Shown here: piece by piece, positions 35,643-46,900 of the stretch
How positions within the stretch are numbered: the first letter of the stretch is position 1
Layout: each line of letters opens with the position of its first letter
From: Puccinia triticina
Taxonomy: Eukaryota; Basidiomycota; Pucciniomycetes; Pucciniales; Pucciniaceae
Reading direction: 5' to 3'
NCBI RefSeq assembly: GCF_026914185.1
Contig: NC_070573.1
Coordinates: 3,589,501 to 3,653,500 of the forward strand
Length of the DNA stretch: 64,000 bases
The notes under the pieces: model-generated
The model's database searches: none
Told to the model about the DNA's origin: nothing
The model's input: only the letters and a program-made list of their open reading frames with translations
Position numbers and translations under genes: made by a program

Positions 35643-35864
35643 AGTTGGAATAGGTAAGTTGAATTTAAGTCTGGAGGTGTTGAAGGTTGATAGTGGATGT
35701 GCTGATAGTGTTACTGATGGTTGAAATAGATTCTAATAGTAGGAGGTTGGTTTATAAAGGAGGAGTATGAGAAGTTTAGGTAAAGTAGTATGTAGCTGAT
35801 GGTAAAAGTGTTACTAATGCTGAAGATATCTGAAGTATAGAAAAGCCACTGTTGGGACACCACT

Positions 35865-36820
35865 TGTGGAACTACTCAAAGGGGAGAATAGAGCTTGGAA
35901 GGGAAATGGATAGCAACACTAGTACTAATGTAAGCTATGCAAGGGTGCTGATGAGGCTGCCTTCTTGACTAATGCTGAGGGGATGAGAGTAACACTAAGA
36001 AAAAGAAGAAAAGGTGTGGCTGATTTCTACTTGATCTTAGGAACTAGTACTATGAGCTGACTACTGACTACAGAGGGTGAGAGGGTTGGAGCAGTGATGA
36101 GAAGAGGGGAATGCAATGGCAAGGTTCAATAGCAATGGGTTCAGGAGCAACTGCACTGATATCAATGGGTGATGAGTAATTTCTAACTATAATTTCTGTA
36201 TCTAGAATTCTGCATATAATTCTCTGCTTTGCTAGGGTCTGCTGGGGTACAAGTGAGGGGGGGAAGGACAGTTCTTATATGAAGGAGGGATGAGCACAGA
36301 CAATGAGGAATTCTGGCTATGGGAATATAGACTGTACAAATGGGGAAAGGTTCTGGCTATGGGAAGAAAAGACTGTACCAATGGGGAAGGTGATGTGAAC
36401 ATAGTAACAACTTGTGATGATGAGCACTACTGAAAAGAGGTAAGCACAGATCCAATGATGTAATGTGTACAATAGGCATAGTACATAATGAGCAATGTAT
36501 GTAAAGGGTTTAGTATGTGAGAAAGTATCTGTAAAAAGAATGTGATGTAGTGATTCAACTAAGTTACTAATGAAATGAGTGTTGTAACTAAGGAAGACTG
36601 TAAGGTTTCTGTAAGTCTTATATCCTCTATAACTATTGAACCATTGAAGATAAAGGGGTACTATGTATGAGTGACTATAGGTGGAATGAGGCGTAGAATC
36701 TGAATATGCAATAATAATGAGACATTTGTGAAGGGTTATGGGGTAATGGGCAGTGTAATGATGAATATATGTAAAAGAAGATAATAAAATACTACTTATG
36801 GTTTGGAATGGAGCACCACA
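35865..36820 (-). repeat. 5' LTR of the non-coding element (956 bp)
   Basis: Same TGTGG...CCACA ends as its partner. The adjoining TGGTGTCCCAACAGTGG on the minus strand marks it as the upstream LTR. Confidence 0.85.
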
Positions 36821-36824
36821 GCGT

Positions 36825-37762
36825 TGGGGGGGGATGATTTTCTGACAGCTGGAATTGCGCCTTGGCAGTGTTTGTGTTGAGAAGGGAGCCGGGGATACTG
36901 CTGGCGGAGATGTGATCAAAACCAGAAGCTGGTTGAGATCGGTGTTGCGGGGTAAACAAACTTTGAAGACGTGCAAAACTTGGAATACGGGCGTAAAGAC
37001 GCCATGAACAATAGGCTTTAAGATTGCAATGGAAGACTGAAAATTACGGTTCAGAGTAGGTCCATGCTGCTCCAAAGCCTGAGTTTGAACTGAAATACCT
37101 TGGAGTTTGTGACATCTAGCAGACATCTCATCACAACCTAGTGCGCATGCGCGCACTACAACAGACAAAACAACAGAAACAGAACAACACAAAAGGAAAC
37201 AAGACCACAAACCAACCCTCCTCATCCAAAACTTAACCAACGCACGCAGAGTGAAAGAAGAAACAAAACAAACCATGATGAAACAAAAACTGACAGGGGA
37301 AACAAAACCACAAACACAAAAACAAGGAGAAGAAGGAAAAGTAAGAAACCTGAAACACATTGAAGATGCGTGCCACGCTGCACCGTTGAGCCCAAGTAAG
37401 CCTTGAGGGCTGGGAACTTGAGGCCTTGATATCTTGAGCCTTGACATCCTCCAGCGCGCCGCGCGCAATAAAACTTTGATCCTATGTGTGTACCAGTCTG
37501 TCCACCACACCGTATGATTGGGTGGGAGGTAAAGAAAGATAAATTCAGTTATTGGAATCAAGGGCAACAAGATTGAAGGGTGGCAGCAGATGTATTCAGA
37601 CAAACCTAGACACAGCAGACACAAGAAAAGCAATATAAAATTTGCTTAGCAGCCTGAGAAGCATGAGCTGTAGAATTCCACTCCCAAGAACTGGAACAAC
37701 TTGGGAGTGGAGAAATATCAACAACATAAAAGAGACTGGAGCAGTGGTCAATCCATTAACAA
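36825..37762. other. Spacer with inverted-repeat hairpin, no recognised gene
   Basis: The long minus-strand frame (36317-37633) crosses the LTR edge and has no domain, so it is not called. A hairpin of CCACTCCCAAGAACTGG and CTTGGGAGTGG lies at 37677-37712, with a relative at about 37832-37865. CpG-rich GCGCGCCGCGCGC is at about 37453. Confidence 0.35.
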
Positions 37763-39153
37763 TCAAAGTGATAAACATTTTTGGTTAGCAGGCTGAAAGA
37801 GAGGGGCAACAAGAAGCATCAGAGGTACAATTCCACTCCCAAAGACTGGCACAACCCGGAAGTGGAGCCAAACCAGCACCACCACAGGAGGGTTTTTGGT
37901 GTAGAAATCACTGTAGGTGAATGAGTCATTGGAGGCAAACATTGTGTCAGAGTGTTTTTTGCGCCACTCTTTCTGATCCCAGTTAAGTATTTTGCTATAA
38001 TCCATGACCTTCTTGTTTGATTTGTAAGCGGTTGCAGAGAGCAATTGGAGCCTTTCACCAAGGAATTCATTATGTGATTGTAGCTTGTTCCATAGTTTGG
38101 TGTCTTCCGCAATTTGCTCTGGCATCATCCCATCTTCAAGTGCATAGGTGTCTAGGGATGTGTAGCATTGTTAAGCAAGACACCAGCTACATGCTGAAAC
38201 ACAGGAGAAAACAAGAACCAAACTGACCTCTGCTCTTGCTGCCATCATTTCCGGGACAAAAGCCCAACATCCACACATTCCCGTTGAGTGTTTGCCTTCT
38301 TCTCCTTGTGCTGCCTCATCCTTGCCATGAGGAACAGAGTTTTAATGATTGCAGCAAGCCTCTTGAATGTCTCTGACGGCTCTGGCCCAATCATGTGATA
38401 CTCAAGGATGAACTGCGGCTTGAGTTGTTGGGAGACAACCACCCGTTGTGGTGTGGGTCTGGGGGCGGGGAGCATTATAAAATTCTGTTTGCCAATATAT
38501 TTGGTGCCATTCTTTGTAATATTGACTGGGGCAGTCTGTTTTGCAGGTGGAGGTGGGCAGGAATGAACATCAACCTTTGTGATGTACATGGGCTGGTCCA
38601 TGTCAATTTTGGACCAGGCTTGAGCAATCCCCAGGTTAGTGCGCAATGAATGGCCCAAATGCTTGCAAGATGACGGTGCAGAGGGGATTTGCAGATGGGG
38701 TGGCGGAGCAAACGGCACAGAGGGGCCTTGCGGATGGAGTGGCAGAGCAAAAGGCGCAGAGGAGCCTCGCGGATGGGGTGGTGGAGAAAACCATGCAGAG
38801 AGGCCTTGCAGGGGGGGGGGGGGGGCGGGGTGGAGCAAACGGCGCAGACGGGCCCCACAGAGGGGGTGGCAGAGCCAATGATGCATACGGGCCCCACAAA
38901 GGGGGTGGTGGAGCAAATGGCCCAGATGGCCCCCACAAAGGTGGTGGTGGAGCAAACAACGCAGAGGGGGTGGTGGAGCAAAAGGCGCAGAGGAGTGGCA
39001 GAGCATGCTGGTAATAGGTGGAATTGTTGCTGACTGGGTGTTTGTGCGTATGTTGTGTTGGGATGTTGGTTGGATTGTGGGGGGGGGGGGGGGCAGGTGA
39101 ATTTGGCTGCACAGGAGGCTGGGGTGGCCTGAGTTTTGAAGAGACTGAAACAA
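37763..39153 (-). pseudogene. Unrecognised proline-rich repeat protein gene, probably broken
   Basis: The main frame (38245-39153) has a PPPPP segment and then six or more tandem ~13-residue repeats rich in Pro, His, Cys and Ala (minisatellite at about 38690-39000). A well-behaved C-terminal part follows (ITKVDVHSCPPPP, LPAPRPTPQRVVV, EYHMIGPEPSETFKRLAAII). The frame then runs into TGA at VGLLSRK. One base away lies PEMMAARAE ending at a GTCAGT donor. After a possible intron, 37763-38128 continues with YALEDGMMPEQ and LWNKLQSHNEFLGERLQLL. This suggests a real multi-exon gene with one frameshift, perhaps carried by a transposon. Function unknown. Confidence 0.4.
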
Positions 39154-40867
39154 TGATAATGGTAATGCAGTGGGGAAAAAAAGCTCTGCAGCTTGTTTTC
39201 CGAGCTGAAAACTGGCCGTGAATGTCTGGCAAGTGTCACGGACTGTAACCTAACTGGATAGGTTACAACACCCGCCCCCTTGGCAAGACTCAAGGCCCTA
39301 TATACAACCAGAAACAGGCAGAAGAAGAGAAGAAAAAAAAAGACAAGAAATAGACAGTAGGACACAGAACAATTTGAAACAACGATTAAGACCGTAAAAA
39401 AAATCATCCTGGATGCAGAAGGAAATCCCGCATTTGTCAAAAAAGGTCAGGTGTTAGACTCTTGGTGAACACATCTGCCTTTTGGTCAGCTGTAGGAATC
39501 CAGATAAGGGTGGTCAATTTCCTGTAAAGAGTGTTGTTAGTAATGTAGAAATTGTGGTCTGTATTCCTAGTCCGCTTATTTGCTGCATCATCAGTTCCTA
39601 CTTTCACCGCTGATTGATTATCGCAGTACAAATGTCCTACAAAATCTGTCTTGAGTATATCTTTGAGCAGATGACAAAGCCAAGGAGTATGCCTAGTTGC
39701 CGCACCCAGTTCCATGTATTCAGCATGGCACATGGAAGCCGCCACCGTTGTCTGGTGCCGCGCAACCCATAACACTGGACAACCTAAGAAAAAGATCAGT
39801 ACCCCATAAAATGAATGTGAGAATTCTCCACCCCAAGAGGCATCACAGAAAGTCTTGAGTGGCTGTGGATCCCTTTATGGAAAAAGGCAAAGTCGTTGAT
39901 CAGTGCTGCCAGCAATGCAATTTACCAAATGGAGAACACCTTTCCAGTGTTTAACACTTGGCTTGGCTGAGAAAAGTGCCAAATAGCTAACAGAGTAAGC
40001 AATATCAGGTCTGGTGCCTACCACTAGGCAGCTCATCATACCCAGAATGTGAAGTTACTTTGACAAAATGGAAGGATCCCCATCTTCTGTTGGTGCATTG
40101 AACTTTGGCGGCAGGGGTTCTTAGCAGTCTGAACCCCATCCCACTCCTCCTTCAATAAAGAATTGATCAGCTTTGGCTGTGATAAAACAAAACCCGCCGG
40201 TGTGCGCTGGATGTCAATGCCTACAATTGAGTCAAGCGGCTTGGGCCACTTTATTTTTAAGACATCTTTGAGGTCAGTTTCAAGCCTTCTCAAGAAAGAT
40301 TTGTCAGAGGCGGTAACTACTCTGTCATCCATATGGATCCAAACAACTCCCGTCTCCAATGCATGACACAGAATGTACAAACTGTTATCATATTGCAAAG
40401 GGGAATATCCCATCTTGTCCAGGATAGCACGTAAATGGAGCCACCAGCAGCGTGCTGCCTGCCGCGTACCATCCAGGGCCTTCTTCAACCGGAAAGCGTG
40501 ACCAGAAGGGAGTTCTATGCCGTCAGGGGGATTCCCCCAGACCTCCTCACTAATGGGTGAGTTAAGGTATGCTGCTACAAAATCAAAACTGTGAACCTGC
40601 CAGTTGAAGCAAGCTGCTATTGTCAATATAAACAATTGCAACAAGACAAATGTTGCCGTAGGTGCAAATGTTTCATCAAAATCTTTCCCTGCAACCTGTT
40701 GGAAACCTTTTGCTACATATTGAGATTTGTAGCGCTTGACACTACCGTTGCCGCCTGATTTCTTTGCAAAAACCCAGCGCATGGACACCAGCCGGCATCA
40801 GGCTTGTGTTCCAAACATCAATTTGTGCCAGGTTGGATAGCTCCTCCGAGATGTGTTAAAACTAACA

Positions 40868-40941
40868 ATGCATTTTGCAGACGCTTAGCAGAAAATGATT
40901 GACTTGGGCAGGATTTGAACCAGTGACCTTAGCTTGAAGCC

Positions 40942-40988
<47 letters not shown>

Positions 40989-41106
40989 CGCACAGCGGGC
41001 AATCGGGTGTCGCACGCAGCCCGCAGCAACACCCGCGTAAAGGGGGTCCCCTTGGCTCGGGTGTTGCTGCGGGCTGCGTGCGACATCCGATTGCCCGCTG
41101 TGTCGA
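40868..41106 (-). mobile_element. tRNA-headed insertion with ~50-bp palindrome (SINE-like)
   Basis: Interrupts copia A between integrase and RT. On the minus strand it has two ~50-bp inverted arms (CACAGCGGGCAATCGG at 41100 and its complement at 40990, both running through GCACGCAGCCCGCAGCAACACCCG) around a short GGGGACCCCC loop. A tRNA-like segment and a ~30-nt tail follow. A tRNA-derived head fits a SINE; the long palindrome beside it is unusual. Exact ends are uncertain. Confidence 0.6.
40901..40989 (-). tRNA. tRNA-like sequence, class II shape, probably pseudo/SINE head
   Basis: Acceptor arms GACTTGG and CCAAGTC pair 7/7. A D-arm (GCC/GGC around AGTTGGTAAA) and a long variable arm (CTTGGCT/AGCTAAG, loop TCA) give the Ser/Leu class II shape in 89 nt. 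The anticodon loop is 8 nt with a G-T closing pair, and the T-stem (ACTGG/CCTGC) has two mismatches. The anticodon cannot be assigned safely. It is most likely the degenerate promoter head of a SINE. Confidence 0.5.
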
Positions 41107-43789
41107 TGCCTGATGTGTTGATTTTGACCACTGAGGATTACAACATTTCAACAAGATGGCATTTGCCCACCCTGCTTTGTCAGACGACTTCATAGCCTGA
41201 AAATAAGTCTTTGGTATATCAACGCCGTAGAAAGTGCATGTCTGTAGAATAGCATCCACAAAAAATTCCTGGTTTTTGAATTCAATCTTGTTGACAAAGC
41301 TACCAAGTGCAATTTGTTGCGCTATAAACTCCAGTGGCATCTTGTTTTGCAACAATTCCGGGATGGGTGGTGGCACAACCACTGGTTTGGGAAGAGTGAC
41401 TTGCAGTACACTGTCCACAAAACGGACCATAGCCAAAGAGACAAATTTATTCAACACTGGTAGGTAGAACAACCAAGCCTTGCTGGCTTCCAGATGGACT
41501 ACTACGTAGGCCTCCAATGCTCTGTCCTCTAGCTTTTCACGCTTCTCAGCAGGCACATGGATGAACGCCTTGGAACCAAAAATCCAGAACCTATCAAAAC
41601 TAGGTGGACAACCAAACAAAGCTTCATAAGGGGTCTTCCCTTTACTTGCCTTGTTAGGCAGATGTTTTAGGACGTGATTTGCCCACAAGAAAGCATAGCT
41701 CCAAAAACTTCTAGGAAATTGGCTGTTGCTTAGTACTGTGCAACCCATATCCGCAACTGTACGGTTGAACCGTTCAAATACACCATTTTTGATAATGATG
41801 GGAAGGCAAAAATCTTTCAGCAATAATTCTCTTTTCCTTCAGGAAAGCAGTGAGTGCTTTGTTTGAAAATTCTCCACCATTGTCGCTACAGAGAATCTTT
41901 ACGGAGTCGCCGGTTTGCTTTTCTAGGCGCCCAATAATGTCCATCAGGACTTCATTTGCCTCTGAATTTGCCTTCAAGGAATTCACATAAGAGTAGCCGG
42001 TAGCTACGTCTCGTAGGGTCAGAAGGTACTTTGACCCATTGATGCTCTCTTCCAAGAAAGGCCCCCATGAGGTAAGTGCAGAGAATTTCCAATTGAGATG
42101 GTGACCGCATAGTGCTGGTTAGAGGGTCAAGACTGGTGCTCTTGCTGATAGTACAGATAGGAAAATGTATTTTCCCGGGCAGAAGATCTGAAGGCAGACC
42201 AAAACCAAGTTTCTGCTTGATTAAAGACCTGCTCTTTTGAAAGCTTACATGTCCAAAGATTCTATGCCAGAACGGAAGCACCTTTTCTTCCTCAGTGAGT
42301 GACTCCATGCGCCAAGCTGAAGGATAGATCCTTTCAAAAGGTGTGATAAATGGATTGTTTGGGGACAACTTGAAAGCTGCACTCTGCTTGGTGGGATGTG
42401 ATGATAAAATAGCTGAATTATTTTCACAAGAGTTAAAGGGTTTCACAGAACTAAGATTGCATTAATTCAGTACTTGTGCGGTCTATCTGACATACTCAGA
42501 GACTGAGAAAAGGAAAAAGCAAACAAAGTACCTAAGAGCGGAACATGGTCCGGCTTAGGTCTGACAAGAGGAATAATAGGGAAGGGGAGCAGAAGGTTTC
42601 TGCCTGTTCTAGACGAGATTGTCTGATGAAGAGCAACTGTTATTGATGTCAGTGCCTTGGGCTTCCCAAGAGGGAAGCTATAAGTTTGTTTTCTCTTACT
42701 TGTGATTGTTTGGCAGAGCGTTTAACACGGGCCAATAGGACTTGCAAGATTGCCAAAGCTTTTGCTGTCTAAACAAGAGTTTAGCTCTTGTTAAGCTTCC
42801 GGCTTCTCTGAGGGACTCTGCACCGATGGAATTGCCTCCTGATTTGGGGTTGGTAATCCTATTGGTGAGGCTGGAACTGTAACGGTCTGAGTTGGCGTCG
42901 GTCATGAGCGAGCTGCAATGAATTATTAATTCTAGTCAGTGTAGCTCAGTCTAGCTATGACAATCCAGCTTTCCAACTAACCTTGTTGGTGTTGCGGTTT
43001 GCTTGGATCGCTGTGGCACTTCGTCTGTTGATGACGTGGCTGCAAAAGAGGAACAGAGTTTCAGCTTTAGCCTATCCCAACTGTCTGAGAGTCTCATGCA
43101 TATGCATGGACCTGAAGAGTGTGCGGGCTCACCAGTCCCCCTTGTGGGGTTAGGGTTGCGCTCCTTGCGCTTCTCTTGCTCTGGGGTGGACCCTGAGTCT
43201 TGACAAGAGTGAGACAGGAGACACAGAGGAAGAGATAGATTGGGGAAAAACAGATGAAGAGACAAGAGAAGTAGACTGCGCAGGAGAAGAGTGGAAACTG
43301 GAACTGTGAGCTGTTGGAGCAGATGAAACCGTAGTTGTTGACAGCGACTGTAGCAACCGGTTGGAAGACTTGATCATTGGAAAAGGGATGCACCAGTGAT
43401 TCCGTGCGCGTTCAAAAGGAAACCAGAAGACAAGACACTTTGACTGATCAAAGATGTTGAAAGAATTAACTGTACAGTCATATATGAAAGACCAGTTAGC
43501 TTTTACAAGGGCCGCCAGTGAGATGAGTGTGGAAGACACTCACTCACAAAACAACACACCTTTTATTGTGATTGTTGAGCCAGCGGGCCCTTGGAAAAGC
43601 AAGTCACCTGCGCCTGATGAAGCGGCTCCAGATCTTGTTGTGGCTACATTCAGCGCAATGGGACGCTTGAGCTTTTGGAAATTATGCAGGAGGCTCAAAT
43701 CTCCTGTGAGATTATGAGTAACTCCAGAATCTACGATGGCTGGAGTACTCACGTCAAGTTCAGCAGTCATTGCTATTGTGCGGGTAGCT

Positions 43790-43905
43790 CAACAGATTCA
43801 ATACTTGCATCAAGTAGAGAGAGGAAAAGACTAAATAATCTATCTACATGAGTCTGTGACAGGTGTCACAGTTGAGTACTCTAGTGGTGTCACAACATCC
43901 CCCCC
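43790..43905 (-). repeat. Copia B 3' LTR (start identified, inner end unclear)
   Basis: On the minus strand TGTTGTGACACCACTAGAG directly follows the polypurine tract and includes the inverted words GTGACACC/GGTGTCAC. Copia A's protease frame begins at about 43770, so this LTR is short or truncated. Confidence 0.5.
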
Positions 43906-46900
43906 CCCCTCGACAAGAAACCTGCGCTTGCACAAAACAAACAGACAAAAAATGGGATAGGAAAAAAATCTTGTATAGAATCATAATATAGGGATAAGAG
44001 AGAGAAAGAAGAAAAAATTAAGACCTAAAACCTTGAATGATGGCACCGCATTTTGCATGTGCCGGCTTCCCCAAAGCTTTCGTGAGTACGTCCGCGATCT
44101 GGTCTGCACCCGGGATCCATGTGAGAGTAGTCTTCTACTTGTATAACACCTGGTTTGTAACGTAGAAATCATGTTCAATGTGATGCGTCCGTTTATTGGA
44201 TGCATCCTTGCACCCGATCTTGACCACCGATTGGTTTTCGCAATAGATTTTCACCGGGAAGTGCGCTCTGATGATGTCAAAAAGAAGATTGTGTATTCAC
44301 AGTGTATGCCGTGTTGCGTGTCCAAGCGCCGTATATTCAGCCTGGCACGTTGAGCTGGCTACTGTCACCAGCCGCCGTGATACCCACATAATTGGCGCAC
44401 CATACAGTCTTATGAGGACACCATAAGTGGACCTTGAGTTCGGGCCGCCCCAGTTTGTGTCAACAAAACATTCAACCGGGTGTACTTGATCTCTGGACGG
44501 GTGAATTTGGAGAGGAGTTGACTTGGTTTCTGCTAAATAGCCAAGGAGGTGGCGGAGACCTTTCCAGTGGATGGTCGTGGGGCGGTTAGAGAACCGTGCT
44601 AGGTAGTTCACGCTGTAGGCAATGTCTGGGCGCGTGCCTACCGCCACATGCACGTAGCTCAGTCCACCAATGATTGACAGGAAAACACCACCCTTAGTGC
44701 ATTGATCTTCCGGGTTGGTATTTGCTGAGTCTCCTTCAGGTAGCGGTGAAGAGTGAACAGTAGTGCCATCCCAATGGTCCCTGAGAATCTTATTGATCAG
44801 ATTTGGTTTTGTGATCTCAAAACCTTCTTTTGTCCTTTTGATCTTTACTCTTACCATACTAGTCAGGCCTTCATTCCATTTTATCTCAAGGCTTCCTTTC
44901 AGCTGCGTTTCAAGCAATTTTAGTGCGTCATTCAATGAACCCGTTACTATGCCGTTGTCTACGTGCACCCATATGATTGATTTGTCCTTCTTGCTGCTAA
45001 GTGTATATACACTAGAATCGTAGTAACTAGACACGTAACCCAGATCTGCCAGCGTCCCACTGAGGTGTTTCCACCAGCACCTGGCCGCCTGCTTGGTGCC
45101 TTAGAGCGCTCGTTGAAGTAGCAGGCTTCATCTTCTCCTATGTCCAGTCCTTCTGGGGCCTGAACCCATACTTCCTTGTCTATTGGCACATTTAGGTAAG
45201 CGGCAACAAAATCTAAGTTGTAAATTGGCCAGTTGTTACGCGCTGCAATGGATAACAGGATTCACATTGACGTAAAGGTTGCTGTGGGGGCAAAGGTGTG
45301 GGCAAATTCTGTGCCCTCCTTTTGATTGTACCATTTTGCTACATACCTAGCTTTTTACTTGATTGATCCATCCTCATTGATCTTCTTTGCAAATACCCAG
45401 CGGGCGCCAAGCTTGCAGCAATTAGTTGGCATACGGCAAACAATCCATACGTTTTTCCGTTTCATATTCTCAAGTTCAATATTGACCGCCTTCTTCCATT
45501 CTGTCGCTTGTTTTGAACGCATTGCGGCTTTGGAAGTGATAGGGACATTGCCGGAGTCGTCCGCACAAGTCTCCTTGCATGCATCAACTAGCTGCTCCTG
45601 TTCATCAACTAACTTCTTGTCTGTGAAATTGTTGAGTATCAAGTGATTTGCGCGTGGCTCAACGGTTGATGGCGATTTATCTACAGGGCTAGTTGCCTCC
45701 TCATGCGTTGTCGGTGGGTTTGCAGCCATGGGAAGTGTGTTGCGCCCAAAATCTGCCCACGTAGACGAGATCAGGATCTTGGTCTTCAGTATCCAGAATG
45801 TCCATCCTTTGGATTCTGGCAGGTGACCGACAACTAGCCCTTCCACGGCCCTATTGTTGAGCTTCTTCTGTTTTTCTGGGGCTCTCAAGACAAACGCCCA
45901 TGACTCAAAAACCCGTGTACGATTGAGTTGGGGTTTATCTCCAAAGAAAGCTTTGTAGGGAGTTTTTTCTTTGGTTATCCGGTTTGGAATTCAATTTAAA
46001 GTCCAGGCCGCCCACATGAAAGCGTATCCCCAGAACTCTCTTCCTAGTTCGCTGTCGTACAGCATGCTACGTCCCATGTCAGAGACCGTTTGGTTGTATC
46101 TCTCGGCTGCTCCATTTTGGAAGTGGTGGTAAGGTAGAGATCTTTCAGCAATAGGGGGTTTCAAACATGGTGCAGGTCCCAGTTCAGGAAACCCAATCCA
46201 GGAAGGCAAATTTCCTGCACAAAGAATTTTTAAATTATTTCTGCATGTTTTTTGGGTAAAATTGGGTCCATGTATGCAGGGTGTCTTGCAGTTGCACCAA
46301 ATTCCTGAATTTGGGGTTCCTGAAACAGGACCTGCACCATGTTTGAAACCCCCTAATGATTTTTTTCTTGGTCAGGTACTTGCCAAAGACTTTGGAGTCA
46401 AACTCTCCACCATTTTCAGAGCGTAGATTTTTCACTTTGGATCCCAGTTGAGTCTTCCATTGGTTGATAGTCTGCATCAGCATTTCTGCCGCCTCACTTT
46501 TGGCCTTCAGGATCCGGACTTCGCTGTACAATGTGAAGACATCCCTGATGGTAAGTGCATACTTCCCGCCTGTCATTGTAGGTGTGTCAAAAGGACCCAT
46601 GAGGTCTACACATACCACGGACAGTTTGTCGACGCATTGCTTTGTCGGCCCGAGTGCTGATGTTCTCGTTGCCTTGCAGATTGCGCACACCGGACACTTG
46701 ATGAAACCTGTGGGCATCTTTGTTGGGAGTCCATAACCCAGCTGTAGTTTTGCCAATCTCCTTATTTTTCTCAGGCTGGTGTGGCCAAAAAGGCGATGCC
46801 AAAAAAGGAGGGTCTTCTCATCAGCCGTCAATTCCTCTGGGTGCCACGTGAATTGGCTATGTTCAACTAGGTTTGGAGACTTGAACATGTTCAACTAGGT

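Larger units (their letters stand above)
31005..36820 (-). mobile_element. Non-coding LTR retrotransposon (LARD-like), young insertion
   Basis: Two 956-bp direct repeats (TGTGG...CCACA) at 31005-31960 and 35865-36820 enclose 3.9 kb. Both ends are flanked by GCGT (31001-31004 and 36821-36824). On the minus strand the upstream LTR is followed by TGGTGTCCCAACAGTGG, a plausible primer-binding site starting with TGG. The other LTR is preceded by a purine tract, GTTGGGGGAGGA, so transcription runs right to left. The interior lacks protease, RT and integrase, and the element must have moved using another element's enzymes. H5 and simple repeats lie inside. Confidence 0.85.
39270..43770 (-). pseudogene. 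Copia A: decayed Ty1/copia element
   Basis: Minus-strand order from the right: protease (VDSGVTHNLTGD at about 43730); a long non-coding or divergent stretch (42450-43150); GAG-preintegrase and integrase (42446 to about 41110, with HRIFGHVSFQKSRSL, SDNGGEFSNKAL and a frameshift near 41800); RT (40788-40036, with VAAYLNSPI and the box WIHMDDRVVTA, where the expected glycine after DD is arginine); RNase H (39775-39437, with HLYCDNQSAVKVGTDDA, KADVFTKSL). A polypurine tract (minus strand CCAAGGGGGCGGG) ends next to TGTTGTAACC at 39270, where the 3' LTR should start. A palindromic tRNA-headed insertion splits it at 40870-41105. No gag or 5' LTR was found. Inactive. Confidence 0.8.

Noticed and set aside
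36317..37633. 438-codon minus-strand open frame
   Set aside because: It crosses the LTR boundary of a recent insertion, so half of it is LTR. It has no recognisable motif.
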